Source of the DNA: Clostridia bacterium | Lineage (GTDB): Bacteria; Bacillota; Clostridia; UBA1212 | DNA: 64,000 nucleotides | Reading direction: 5' to 3' | Assembly: GCA_017625675.1 (NCBI GenBank) | Contig: JAGAKK010000030.1 | Span: 1-64,000 of the forward strand | Part shown: positions 52,973 to 61,539 of the stretch, piece by piece | Layout of the letters: every line of letters starts with the position of its first letter | How positions within the stretch are numbered: position 1 is the first letter of the stretch | Notes under the pieces: model-generated | What the model was told of the DNA's origin: nothing | The model's database searches: none | Seen by the model: only the letters and a program-made list of their open reading frames with translations | Position numbers and translations under genes: made by a program

Positions 52973-55351
52973 TTAATGCTTTTTCTTCTTCAAGAAAATA
53001 ACTGCTGTTGACAATACTGCAATTACTGATAAGGAATTAAGAACGTTTGAACATCCTGAAACCTCAACTGTAACCTTGTCATCATCGCCTTTTGTAGCAG
53101 ACTGGGTTGCAGGGGTGGTGGCAACAGGTGTCTGGGCATTCGCTTCGTCTGTAGAAGCAGGTGTTTCAGGGACGTCTGCAGTATTAGTCGCATCACCTGT
53201 AGGCGCTGTTGTTTCTGTAACGCCGGCTGTGGAAGATGCGTCGGGAAGGGCCGTTTCTGATGCGTCCGGAAGCGTTGTTTCATTCGGGATGTCAGTGCTT
53301 GTTCCGGGTGTTCCCGCTGTAGAAGTAGCAGTGCTTGTGGCAGTAGGCTTTGCCGTTACCTTATTCGTAGCAGAAGAAGTAGGCTTGTTTGTAGGCGCTG
53401 TTGTAGGCGTAGCTGTGGGTCTTTGTGTAGGAGCAGGCGTTGCTGTAGCAGTCGTCTGGCTTTCTCCGCTGAAAGTTTTTGCAAGAGCATCTGCTTCAGA
53501 GGAGGTCTTTGCAAAGCCCCAGTTGCTTATCTGAACGTTATCGCCTGTGCTTACGCTTCCTTCAAAGAAGTCAAGACGGATGCTGGATAGGTTGCCGGTC
53601 CAGGAAGAAAGCTTTGAGAGATCCACAACCTTTGTGTGCCATTGATCATCCCTCGTCATCGCAAAGCTTGTGGTACTTGATTCCACGGGAGATACGGTAT
53701 TGCCTGCGCATAAATACATTTTGAACGTGCCTGTTTTTGCACCGCTGTTTGTTTTGTAGCGGAGAACTATGTATTTATACTGAGATGCATTCACTTTAGA
53801 TGCTGCGGAACTGAAGTTGAAATATACGTAAGGATCTGAACTTGCAGAAATAGCCTTAAGTTTCAAAATTCCGTTAGAGATAGTAGCAGATGCATTATTT
53901 GCTCCTGAAAAGCTTGATTTTATATTTGACGTAAATTTCACGTTGAAGGGATCAAATCTTTCGGGAACTGAAATGTGAGAAAGAGAGCCTTGGGAGGAAA
54001 CCGAAGGTGTGGGGTCGTATACAAGAGCAATTGAGTTCCACACCTTTCTCGGAGCGCCGTCTGAATAGCATGCTCTTTCTGTATAGCTGCCTGCGTTTAT
54101 GGTAACCATTGTGGTAGAGCCGCCACCGTCAAGAAGGAAGCAGGTATTGTAGCCAACTTCCTGAGCGAAGGAGATCATCTGTGAGAATTTAAGTCCTTGA
54201 TACTTTCCGTTTACATCTGCTGTAATCATGCTGAGCATTACCGTGCCATCGTCTTTAAATCCGATAATACTTGTTGGGTAGTTGCTTGTGTTTGTGTTAA
54301 GGTTTGTTTCATAAGGCACGCCATCCTTTAATAACATCATGTGCCCGCCGATAGCCTCTTCGCACTTCGCCCAGAGGTCGTTGTTCTTGCTCCATGTGTC
54401 GTAAAGGGATGCTGTAACTGAAACCTTGTCGCCTATTGCAAAATTATTCTGAAGCTCGCTGATTCTGGAGTCTCTGGCTGTAATTACAAGATAGCCGGAC
54501 TGAAGGGCGTGCCTTGAAGTGGCGCCGCTTTCGTAGATAGCCTCTACCGTTCCCGTGACAGCGGTATTGTGAGTGAATTTATTCGTACCGCTTGTTTTTA
54601 TGAGAATCTCGTATGCATCTTTGGGAACTGCATTCGTATTGCTGAGACGCTCGTTGTAAACCACCAGAGAATTATTGGCAGGGGCTCTGTTAAGGCCGTC
54701 TGTGGTAATTTCTTTTCCGCTGTTGGTGTTCTTTAAAGTAACTTTAGCCTTAAGCATACCGATAACGGGCTGATTAGATGAAGTGATACCGAAAGAGTAG
54801 GGTCCGTCGTAAGGTGTTTCCTTTACGGTAAGCTCACTGCACCAGATTTCCTTGTCGATAATGGTAACGCCGGTAGTTACACGGTAATTTGAGGTAACTT
54901 CGATGCTTCCCATCTCCGTGGAATTAACCCAGTGCATCCAGTCTCCGTTTACTGCTGCAAGAATCGTTTTGTCTCCTTCGGAGTAGGATTTCACCACGTC
55001 GGTAAGATAACTGGAACCTCTTATATAGTCGCCGCCGTCTACGGAGCTTTTGTGATTAATAACCTCAAAAGAAAGCTTCGTATTTGAAAGGTCAGCCTCA
55101 ACGATATTAATGTATCTTCCGTATGAGGAACCTGCCGCATAGCCGGAGCCTGCTTTAAGGTGTACTCTTGTAAAGTCTGCGCCGGTGTCAGTGCTTCCTA
55201 CTTTAAGCGCAGAGGCGGTGTTTGAGTCCTGTCCTGCAAACTCGTATCCCTGAGCCTGCACCTTCGTATTTCCCAAGGGGATGAAAAGAGAGATGCCCAA
55301 AGATACGGCGCACAAAAAAGAAACTCCTTTTTTTAATTGATTTTTCATCAT
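52973..55351 (-). CDS. Secreted phosphodiester glycosidase (NAGPA/DUF2233) with C-terminal module and anchor
   Basis: NAGPA-type enzymes cleave sugar-1-phosphodiester linkages. The product of about 792 residues has a signal peptide (about 8-34) and a phosphodiester glycosidase domain (about 80-450; AAVNGDWM, EAIGGHMMLL, TCFLLDGGGSTTMV, NSIALVYD). A beta module (about 465-620) resembles the end of the CotH protein at 6316-8718. A long Thr/Ala/Pro-rich linker with TATPAPT repeats follows. It ends in a VSGCSN..helix..KKKKH anchor of the type common in clostridial surface proteins. The start at 55351 has GGAG 9 bases upstream. It may act on phosphate- or phosphonate-linked surface glycans. Confidence 0.85.
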   Translation of the reverse strand: MMKNQLKKGVSFLCAVSLGISLFIPLGNTKVQAQGYEFAGQDSNTASALKVGSTDTGADFTRVHLKAGSGYAAGSSYGRYINIVEADLSNTKLSFEVINHKSSVDGGDYIRGSSYLTDVVKSYSEGDKTILAAVNGDWMHWVNSTEMGSIEVTSNYRVTTGVTIIDKEIWCSELTVKETPYDGPYSFGITSSNQPVIGMLKAKVTLKNTNSGKEITTDGLNRAPANNSLVVYNERLSNTNAVPKDAYEILIKTSGTNKFTHNTAVTGTVEAIYESGATSRHALQSGYLVITARDSRISELQNNFAIGDKVSVTASLYDTWSKNNDLWAKCEEAIGGHMMLLKDGVPYETNLNTNTSNYPTSIIGFKDDGTVMLSMITADVNGKYQGLKFSQMISFAQEVGYNTCFLLDGGGSTTMVTINAGSYTERACYSDGAPRKVWNSIALVYDPTPSVSSQGSLSHISVPERFDPFNVKFTSNIKSSFSGANNASATISNGILKLKAISASSDPYVYFNFSSAASKVNASQYKYIVLRYKTNSGAKTGTFKMYLCAGNTVSPVESSTTSFAMTRDDQWHTKVVDLSKLSSWTGNLSSIRLDFFEGSVSTGDNVQISNWGFAKTSSEADALAKTFSGESQTTATATPAPTQRPTATPTTAPTNKPTSSATNKVTAKPTATSTATSTAGTPGTSTDIPNETTLPDASETALPDASSTAGVTETTAPTGDATNTADVPETPASTDEANAQTPVATTPATQSATKGDDDKVTVEVSGCSNVLNSLSVIAVLSTAVIFLKKKKH

Positions 55352-55395
55352 CTGTGTCAACTCCTAAAGTGTTTTTGATGTTTCGTAATATTTTT

Positions 55396-55424
55396 ATTCT
55401 ACCATAAATTAATACGTTTGTAAA
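55396..55424 (-). promoter_or_regulatory. Promoter of the phosphodiester glycosidase gene
   Basis: On the minus strand TTTACA (55419-55424) and TAGAAT (55396-55401) are separated by 17 bases. Confidence 0.75.
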
Positions 55425-55429
55425 TGATA

Positions 55430-56209
55430 TCAGAGCATTCTTAATGAAAGTTCTCCCGAGGTAATTGTTTCCTTTTCGCCGGGGGAGGTTTCAATGATAA
55501 TGCCGCCGTTTTTGTCTATTCCCAATGCTTTTCCTTTTGCTTTGCCCACTGTTACGTGTTTATTCATTGCAATAAAGCGGTGGTTGTAATATTTCGTGAA
55601 ATCGTCGCTGAAAAGGGGAAGGTTGTTTTTGCTGTTTTTTTCCATTTCAAGAATTATCTCGTTGACGTTAGTTCGTATAAGCTCTGACAACTCGCCGATG
55701 ATTTTTTGAAGTTCGTCCTCCGTATTGATTTTTTGTTCAAGAGTTCCTGCAATATCCTTAAGTTCTTCAGGGAAAATGATTTTATCAGAGATATTGATGC
55801 CAATGCCTAAAACAATAAACCCAAATCGTGAGGTTGTTCCTTCCGGATCGGGGGTAATGTCAAAGCCCTCTGCCAGAATGCCGCAAATCTTTTTGTTACG
55901 ATAATAAAGATCGTTTACCCATTTTATATCCGTGTCAATTCCGAAACACCCCAAAATGGCTTTCTGTACGGCAACTGCGGCGCCGATGGTAATGCTTACC
56001 CCTGCGTTAACCGGAAGGCTCGTTCTGAGAACCATGCTCATATAGAGACCGCCCTTTTTTGAGGAAAAACTTCTTCCGTTACGTCCTCTTCCTCCTGTTT
56101 GCTGATAAGCAATTACTGTAGTTCCGTGGGGGGCTCCTTTTCCTGCAAGTTCTTTTGCTTTGTCGTTTGTGGAGGGCAATGTGTCGAAAAAATAGGTCTT
56201 GGCTCTCAT
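55430..56209 (-). CDS. birA: Biotin--[acetyl-CoA-carboxylase] ligase
   Basis: BirA attaches biotin to carboxyl carrier proteins through biotinyl-AMP. The 259-residue protein lacks the N-terminal DNA-binding domain, so it is a class I ligase without repressor function. Motifs are DTLPSTNDKAKEL, the biotin loop [40 protein letters not shown] and the C-terminal SH3-like IDKNGGIIIET. ATG at 56209 has AAGGAAGGAAA upstream. It stands alone. Confidence 0.93.
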   Translation of the reverse strand: MRAKTYFFDTLPSTNDKAKELAGKGAPHGTTVIAYQQTGGRGRNGRSFSSKKGGLYMSMVLRTSLPVNAGVSITIGAAVAVQKAILGCFGIDTDIKWVNDLYYRNKKICGILAEGFDITPDPEGTTSRFGFIVLGIGINISDKIIFPEELKDIAGTLEQKINTEDELQKIIGELSELIRTNVNEIILEMEKNSKNNLPLFSDDFTKYYNHRFIAMNKHVTVGKAKGKALGIDKNGGIIIETSPGEKETITSGELSLRML

Positions 56210-56239
56210 AACGTTTCCTTCCTTATATTTCTGTTTCAA

Positions 56240-56268
56240 ATTATAATACCGATAATGCAATTTTTCAA
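56240..56268 (-). promoter_or_regulatory. Promoter of birA
   Basis: On the minus strand TTGAAA (56263-56268), 17 bases and TATAAT (56240-56245). It lies back to back with the oxidoreductase promoter. Confidence 0.83.
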
Positions 56269-56277
56269 TCATTTATG

Positions 56278-56306
56278 TTGAAATGCAATTTAAAATGTTC
56301 TAAAAT
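56278..56306 (+). promoter_or_regulatory. Promoter of the Gfo/Idh/MocA gene
   Basis: TTGAAA (56278-56283), 17 bases ending in GTTC and TAAAAT (56301-56306). Confidence 0.75.
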
Positions 56307-56335
56307 AGGGTTACTCTTGTGAAGAGGTGATTGGT

Positions 56336-57436
56336 ATGGAAGAAAAGAAGTGTAATAAAAAATTCAGAATGGGTATAATCGGTGTAGGACACATTGCCAA
56401 GGCTTACGTTGAGAATATCCTGAAGCTTGATAACGTAGAAATTGTGGCTGCATCGGACCTTTTGGTGGAGAAGGCTGCAGTTTTTTTTGAACAGTACGGA
56501 CTGTGTGACGTGCGGATATATTCCGACTACAGAGAGCTTATTGACAATGAAAAACTTGATGCAGTGGCAGTATGCACCTTTAATGTAACCCACGCTGAGT
56601 GCGCGGTATATGCCCTTGACAGAGGTGTTAACGTAATCCTGGAAAAGCCTATGTGCGTAACGATGGAGGAGGCCGCGGATATACTGAGGGCAGAGAAGAA
56701 AAGCGGAAAGATCATGTTCGTAGGCTTTCAACCAAGATTTGACAATAATATAAAAGAAATAAAAAATATCGTTGAATCAGGGAAGCTGGGAAAGGTTTAT
56801 TATATAAGAATCGGTGGCGGAAGGCGCAGAAGAATACCGAACCGTTCTCTTATAGAGAAAAAAACGTCAGGTTTCGGAGCTCTTGGAGATATAGGCTGTT
56901 ACGCCCTTGATATGGTAATGAATGCAATCGGTTATCCGAAGCCTTTGACAGTGTCCGGATATAAGTCATCATATTTCGGCGCAAATCCTAAGTACAATGA
57001 CCCTGAAAATGCAAAGCGCTTTGACGTGGACGATTTTGCCGCAGGTTTTGTAAGACTTGAGGGCGGCATAATAATAGATTTTATTACGTCTTGGGCAATG
57101 CACATTGACACCCCCGGAGATACGGTTATTCTTGGCACTGAGGGCGCGCTCAGAATTCCCTCGGTGGAGTGCTGGAACGGCGCCATGAGCGGAAATATGA
57201 TTCTTTACAATGATGTGGACGGAGAGCAGACGGAGACGTCTCTTCCCATTCTTCCGGAAGTTCCCGAAGGGCTTTTTTACTGTAAATTAAAGGCTTTTGT
57301 GGATGCTTGCCGTGAGGGCAAGGGAAAATCTCCTATACCGTCTTCTGAAATCATATATAATCAGGCGATTATTGACGGCCTCGTTAGGTCTTCTGAGCTT
57401 GGTAAAGAAGTTGAAATAGTTATTCCTGAAATCTGA
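56336..57436 (+). CDS. Gfo/Idh/MocA family NAD(P)-dependent oxidoreductase
   Basis: This 366-residue protein has an N-terminal Rossmann fold (MGIIGVGHIAKAYVENIL) and the conserved EKPMCVTMEEA segment with the catalytic-type Lys. A C-terminal alpha/beta domain follows, with DIGCYALDMVMNAIG carrying the D..H-like site, although the usual His is Tyr-Ala-Leu-Asp here. Family members oxidise or rearrange sugars and inositols. The substrate is unknown and it stands alone. ATG at 56336 has GAGG 8 bases upstream. Confidence 0.87.
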   Translation: MEEKKCNKKFRMGIIGVGHIAKAYVENILKLDNVEIVAASDLLVEKAAVFFEQYGLCDVRIYSDYRELIDNEKLDAVAVCTFNVTHAECAVYALDRGVNVILEKPMCVTMEEAADILRAEKKSGKIMFVGFQPRFDNNIKEIKNIVESGKLGKVYYIRIGGGRRRRIPNRSLIEKKTSGFGALGDIGCYALDMVMNAIGYPKPLTVSGYKSSYFGANPKYNDPENAKRFDVDDFAAGFVRLEGGIIIDFITSWAMHIDTPGDTVILGTEGALRIPSVECWNGAMSGNMILYNDVDGEQTETSLPILPEVPEGLFYCKLKAFVDACREGKGKSPIPSSEIIYNQAIIDGLVRSSELGKEVEIVIPEI

Positions 57437-57447
57437 TGAAGTTCAAG

Positions 57448-57485
57448 ATGCGGCACCATTTTTATAATTGCGGTGCCGCATTTTA
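57448..57485 (+). terminator. Terminator of the oxidoreductase gene
   Basis: ATGCGGCACC pairs with GGTGCCGCAT and TTTTATA follows. Confidence 0.88.
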
Positions 57486-57568
57486 TATAGAAGTCATTAT
57501 TTTTGTAAATTTTCTGTAAATATTGCGTTTTTCGTGCTTTTGTAAGACTTTTGACAGGGTTGTAGTAT

Positions 57569-57597
57569 TTGACATCATTACAGAAAAGTGATAATTT
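57569..57597 (+). promoter_or_regulatory. Possible promoter of the ABC transporter gene
   Basis: TTGACA (57569-57574), 17 bases and TAATTT (57592-57597). Another TTGACA lies at 57551 without a matching -10. Confidence 0.5.
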
Positions 57598-57660
57598 TTA
57601 TAGTGCATATTAAATTTTGAATATTGTGAGAAGCTATGAGAAAGGAAAGTGTATAACACT

Positions 57661-60600
57661 ATGCTTCAATTAAAAAGTATTGTAAAAAATTACAGTGTTG
57701 CATCAGGGGACGTTCTGGCTCTGAATGACGTGACGTTATCCTTCAGAAATAATGAGTTTGTTTCTGTGTTGGGTCCTTCGGGCTGCGGAAAGACGACGCT
57801 TCTTAATATCGTGGGCGGCCTTGATAAATACACTGACGGAGATCTGATTATTAACGGCGTATCTACGAAGCTTTACAAGGATAAGGACTGGGATACCTAC
57901 AGAAATCATTCCGTGGGTTTTGTTTTCCAGAGCTACAATCTTATTCCTCACCAGTCGGTATTGTCAAACGTTGAGCTTGCCCTTACGTTGTCAGGTGTTT
58001 CTAAAAAAGAGAGAAGAACCCGTAGTATTGAGGCTCTGGAGAAGGTAGGTCTTGGAGATCAGATTCACAAGAAACCTAACCAGATGTCCGGCGGTCAGAT
58101 GCAGCGCGTTGCTATAGCAAGAGCTCTCGTAAACGATCCCGATATTCTGCTGGCGGATGAGCCTACAGGTGCCCTTGACTCTGCCACAAGTGTCCAGGTA
58201 ATGGAGCTCCTGAAGGAGATCTCAAAAGACAAACTCGTAATTATGGTAACACATAATCCGGAGCTTGCGGAGGAGTATTCTTCCCGAATAGTTAAGCTTC
58301 GGGACGGTCGTGTGGTAGACGATTCTGACCCCTATTCAGAGGAGGAGGCTGACAAGGCCGCGGCAGAGCTGCTGAAGAATAAAAGCGAAGAAGAGGAAAA
58401 ACTTACCGCTCAGGGGATAAAGGTCAAACACAAAAAGAAAAAGTCTATGTCCTTTTTTACGGCGCTTTCATTGTCCCTTAATAACCTTATGACGAAAAAA
58501 GGCCGTACTTTTATGACTTCTTTTGCAGGAAGCATAGGTATTATCGGTATTGCCCTTATCCTTGCCCTTTCTACGGGTATTCAGATGTATATTGATGACG
58601 TTCAGAGGGAAACCTTGTCCTCTTATCCTATTGTGATTCAGAACGAAGAGATGGATATGGCGTCCCTGATGCTTTCTATGCAGGGAGCAGGCAGCGGAAA
58701 GGAACACGATAAGGACGCTGTTTATGCAGATTCCTCTGCCTATGAATTGTTCAACACACTTTTCGGCACTGATAAAAAGCAAAACAATCTTAACGCATTT
58801 AAAAAGTGGATAGACAAGGAGCTTGATGAGAAAACAGCGGAAACTGATTTTTCAAAGTTTGCTACAACGGTGCATTACAGATATGACGTTGACCTTAATA
58901 CCTACGTAATGAACAGCGAGGGAAAATACGTTTCAACTTCTCTTAGTAGTGCTATGCCTGAGCTTTCTTCTTCGAGCGTACAGTCGGGAGATATGGAGGG
59001 GGCTTTCCAGGTTCAGATGCAGGCAAGCCTTGGCTCTGTAAATATGTGGTCTGAAATTTTACCCGGAAAAGACGGCTCTTTGGTATCCGATATGATTATC
59101 GACCAGTTTGACGTGATAAAAGGAGATTGGCCGAAAAAGGCAAATCAAGTGGTTCTGGTGCTTTCTGAGAACAATGAAATAAATGACTTTGCTTTCTATA
59201 CGTTGGGTATGATGTCTGCAGAAGAAATTCAGGATATTCTGGCTGCGGTTATGAGTCAGACACCTATGGACGTAGAGCAGCGCGTAGCATCTTATGATGA
59301 TATTTTAAAAACGAAATTCAAGCTTGTTCTCAATGCGGAAATGTATCAGGACAATGATGAGGACGGTGTCTGGTCCTATATAGGCGATGACGAAAATATT
59401 ATGAAGCTCGTCATTGACAAGGGATATGACCTTGAGATTTCAGGTATCGTAAGACCTAAAGAAGATGTTACGGCGACAGCCCTTACCGGCCCCTTCGGAT
59501 ACACCTATGCCCTCACTGAATATATTATCGACAAGACCAATGAAACAGAGATAGCAAAGCTTCAGTCTTCTGACAAAAACTCTAATTACGATATCCTTGC
59601 AGGATTACCCTTCGTTGTAGAGAAAAAGGAGTTGACGGAAGCGGAAAAGGCAGTGGCTGTTATAGAGTATTTTAAGAGTCTTGACGATAAGGGGAAAGCA
59701 GGACTTTATAAGACGATACTTTCTACACCTTCAGAGGAAGAAATACAGGCCACCATTGACCTTCTCAGACAGGAATACGATACAAGGGAGAAGGTAGAGG
59801 CTGTTATTGCAAAGCAGTATAATATGTCTTTGGAAATGGTACACAGTTATCTTGAAGCCTACGATGATGAAGAGTTTGAGGCCTTCGTAAGAGAGGCGTT
59901 GGTGGAATACGTGAAGATTATGAAAGAAGAGCAGGCGGAAACTGCCATTAAGACTATTGTTGCAACGCCTTCTTCTGAGGAGCTTTCCGTGTACGTTTCG
60001 AAAATAATGGAGCAGCTTCCTTCTAAGGAAATACAGCTCGGATACATTTGCGGAAAATGGACTGCTAAGACTTCTTTGCCGCAGGAAACTGTTATGGGAT
60101 ATCTTATGAGCCTTGATGAACAGTCTTTCCAAAGCACCCTTTTCGAGGTTGCATCTGAGGATGCGGTGGCAATGTATGCTGCCACAGTTGGCAATTCCGG
60201 CGAAGGCGCAGAGGCTAAGATTGCTGCAAAATTTGATGAAGAATATCTGTCTGAGGAGTTCTTGTCAGCTGAAAATGAGGCGGCAAGGGCGTCAATGTAC
60301 AGGTTCCTTCCTTCCGGTGCGTCAGGCTCAACCCTTGAGGACAATTTTAAGAAGCTGGGAATTGCAGACAAGGAGACACCATCTGTAATCAGCATCTATC
60401 CTGATACTTTTGAGGACAAGGAAGAAATTGCAAAAATTATCAAAGAATATAACAAGAACGTTGCTGAGGAGGATCAGATCAGTTATACTGATTATATGGC
60501 GCTTCTTATGTCAGGAGTTTCGACAATCATCAATGCTGTTTCGTACGGTCTGATTGCCTTCGTAAGTATTTCTCTTGTGGTATCATCAATAATGATCGGA

Positions 60601-60942
60601 ATAATTACGTATATCTCAGTTCTTGAAAGAACCAAGGAGATTGGTATCCTGAGAGCTATAGGAGCATCGAAGAAGGATATTTCCAGAGTGTTCAATGCAG
60701 AGACCCTGATAGTGGGATTTACTGCAGGTATGATAGGTATTCTCGTGTCGCTTGCGCTTTGTGTACCGATTAATATAATTATCGAAGCTCTTAGCGGAAC
60801 CTCCGTAGTTACTGCTCATCTTCCTGCTGCTGCCTGTGTGGTTCTGGTGCTTATCAGTATGCTTCTCACGTTTATTGCAGGTCTTTTCCCGTCAAGGATT
60901 GCCGCAAAGAAGGATCCTGTGGTGGCGCTCAGAACGGAATAA
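57661..60942 (+). CDS. MacB-type ABC transporter: ATPase fused to FtsX permease with very large outer domain
   Basis: This 1093-residue fusion has an ATPase domain (1-225; Walker A GPSGCGKT at 38-45, signature MSGGQMQRVAIARAL, Walker B ILLADEPTGALD), then a charged linker and TM1 at about 280-305. An extracytoplasmic region of more than 600 residues follows, then three C-terminal helices (about 955-1080; LERTKEIGILRAIGASKKDI is the FtsX signature). The outer region contains an internal repeat of about 85 residues (ILSTPSEEEIQ near 680 and IVATPSSEELS near 760). Such proteins act as mechanotransmitters or exporters of peptides rather than importers. ATG at 57661 is assumed; a GTG at 57649 is too close to the ribosome binding site. 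Confidence 0.85.
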   Translation: MLQLKSIVKNYSVASGDVLALNDVTLSFRNNEFVSVLGPSGCGKTTLLNIVGGLDKYTDGDLIINGVSTKLYKDKDWDTYRNHSVGFVFQSYNLIPHQSVLSNVELALTLSGVSKKERRTRSIEALEKVGLGDQIHKKPNQMSGGQMQRVAIARALVNDPDILLADEPTGALDSATSVQVMELLKEISKDKLVIMVTHNPELAEEYSSRIVKLRDGRVVDDSDPYSEEEADKAAAELLKNKSEEEEKLTAQGIKVKHKKKKSMSFFTALSLSLNNLMTKKGRTFMTSFAGSIGIIGIALILALSTGIQMYIDDVQRETLSSYPIVIQNEEMDMASLMLSMQGAGSGKEHDKDAVYADSSAYELFNTLFGTDKKQNNLNAFKKWIDKELDEKTAETDFSKFATTVHYRYDVDLNTYVMNSEGKYVSTSLSSAMPELSSSSVQSGDMEGAFQVQMQASLGSVNMWSEILPGKDGSLVSDMIIDQFDVIKGDWPKKANQVVLVLSENNEINDFAFYTLGMMSAEEIQDILAAVMSQTPMDVEQRVASYDDILKTKFKLVLNAEMYQDNDEDGVWSYIGDDENIMKLVIDKGYDLEISGIVRPKEDVTATALTGPFGYTYALTEYIIDKTNETEIAKLQSSDKNSNYDILAGLPFVVEKKELTEAEKAVAVIEYFKSLDDKGKAGLYKTILSTPSEEEIQATIDLLRQEYDTREKVEAVIAKQYNMSLEMVHSYLEAYDDEEFEAFVREALVEYVKIMKEEQAETAIKTIVATPSSEELSVYVSKIMEQLPSKEIQLGYICGKWTAKTSLPQETVMGYLMSLDEQSFQSTLFEVASEDAVAMYAATVGNSGEGAEAKIAAKFDEEYLSEEFLSAENEAARASMYRFLPSGASGSTLEDNFKKLGIADKETPSVISIYPDTFEDKEEIAKIIKEYNKNVAEEDQISYTDYMALLMSGVSTIINAVSYGLIAFVSISLVVSSIMIGIITYISVLERTKEIGILRAIGASKKDISRVFNAETLIVGFTAGMIGILVSLALCVPINIIIEALSGTSVVTAHLPAAACVVLVLISMLLTFIAGLFPSRIAAKKDPVVALRTE

Positions 60943-60974
60943 CGTCGCATAAATACTGCTACGAATAATGAATT

Positions 60975-61028
60975 GCCGTCTGATTTCAGCTTTTTACAAA
61001 AAAAGGTAAATCAGGCGGCTTCTTTTTA
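60975..61028 (+). terminator. Terminator of the ABC transporter gene
   Basis: GCCGTCTGATTT pairs with AAATCAGGCGGC and a T tract follows. Confidence 0.82.
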
Positions 61029-61038
61029 TAAATTTATT

Positions 61039-61067
61039 TTGACTTTTGGCAATGGATATGTTATCAT
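61039..61067 (+). promoter_or_regulatory. Promoter of the P-loop protein gene and probably priA
   Basis: TTGACT (61039-61044), 17 bases ending in TATGT and TATCAT (61062-61067). Confidence 0.72.
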
Positions 61068-61109
61068 ATTAACAAGTTTAGAAAATCCTAATGAACGGAG
61101 GAAATCGAT

Positions 61110-61514
61110 ATGATTAAAGTTTTTTACGGAAAAAAGGGTACAGGTAAGACCAAGAATATGCTGGAGAATGCAAACGGTATCGTTGCAAGCAGCGCAGGAA
61201 ACGTAGTTTACATTGACGATAGCAATGAACTTTTAATCAAATTGGACAAAAAGATCAGATTTATTAATGTTAAGGATTATCCTGTTGTAGGCTCAGGCGC
61301 ATTCCTCGGATTTATCTGCGGCGTGGCTTCACAGAATTACGACATTGAGACTATTTTCATTGACGGACTTACATATATCGTAGGCGAAGATGCTACTTCT
61401 CTGGAGTCTTTCTTTAAGGGTCTTGAGACTATCACTGATGATAATAAGCTGAACTTCTTCATCAGTATTAACGGCGACGGTGAAGTTCCCGCATATCTGA
61501 AGAACTATATCTGA
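61110..61514 (+). CDS. Small P-loop protein of unknown function
   Basis: This 134-residue protein begins with a P-loop, YGKKGTGKTK (about 6-15), and has an IFIDGLTYIV strand near 87 that could be Walker B. Similar short clostridial proteins are often labelled 'twitching motility protein PilT', but it has no PilT-specific motifs, so I leave the role open. CGGAGG lies 8 bases before the ATG. It precedes priA by 25 bases and is probably co-transcribed. Confidence 0.65.
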   Translation: MIKVFYGKKGTGKTKNMLENANGIVASSAGNVVYIDDSNELLIKLDKKIRFINVKDYPVVGSGAFLGFICGVASQNYDIETIFIDGLTYIVGEDATSLESFFKGLETITDDNKLNFFISINGDGEVPAYLKNYI

Positions 61515-61539
61515 TTATGATTTAAACGGAGTAATTAAG

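Noticed and set aside
61110-61514. Assignment as pilus retraction ATPase PilT
   Set aside because: The protein has a P-loop but is far too short and lacks the Asp and His boxes of PilT.
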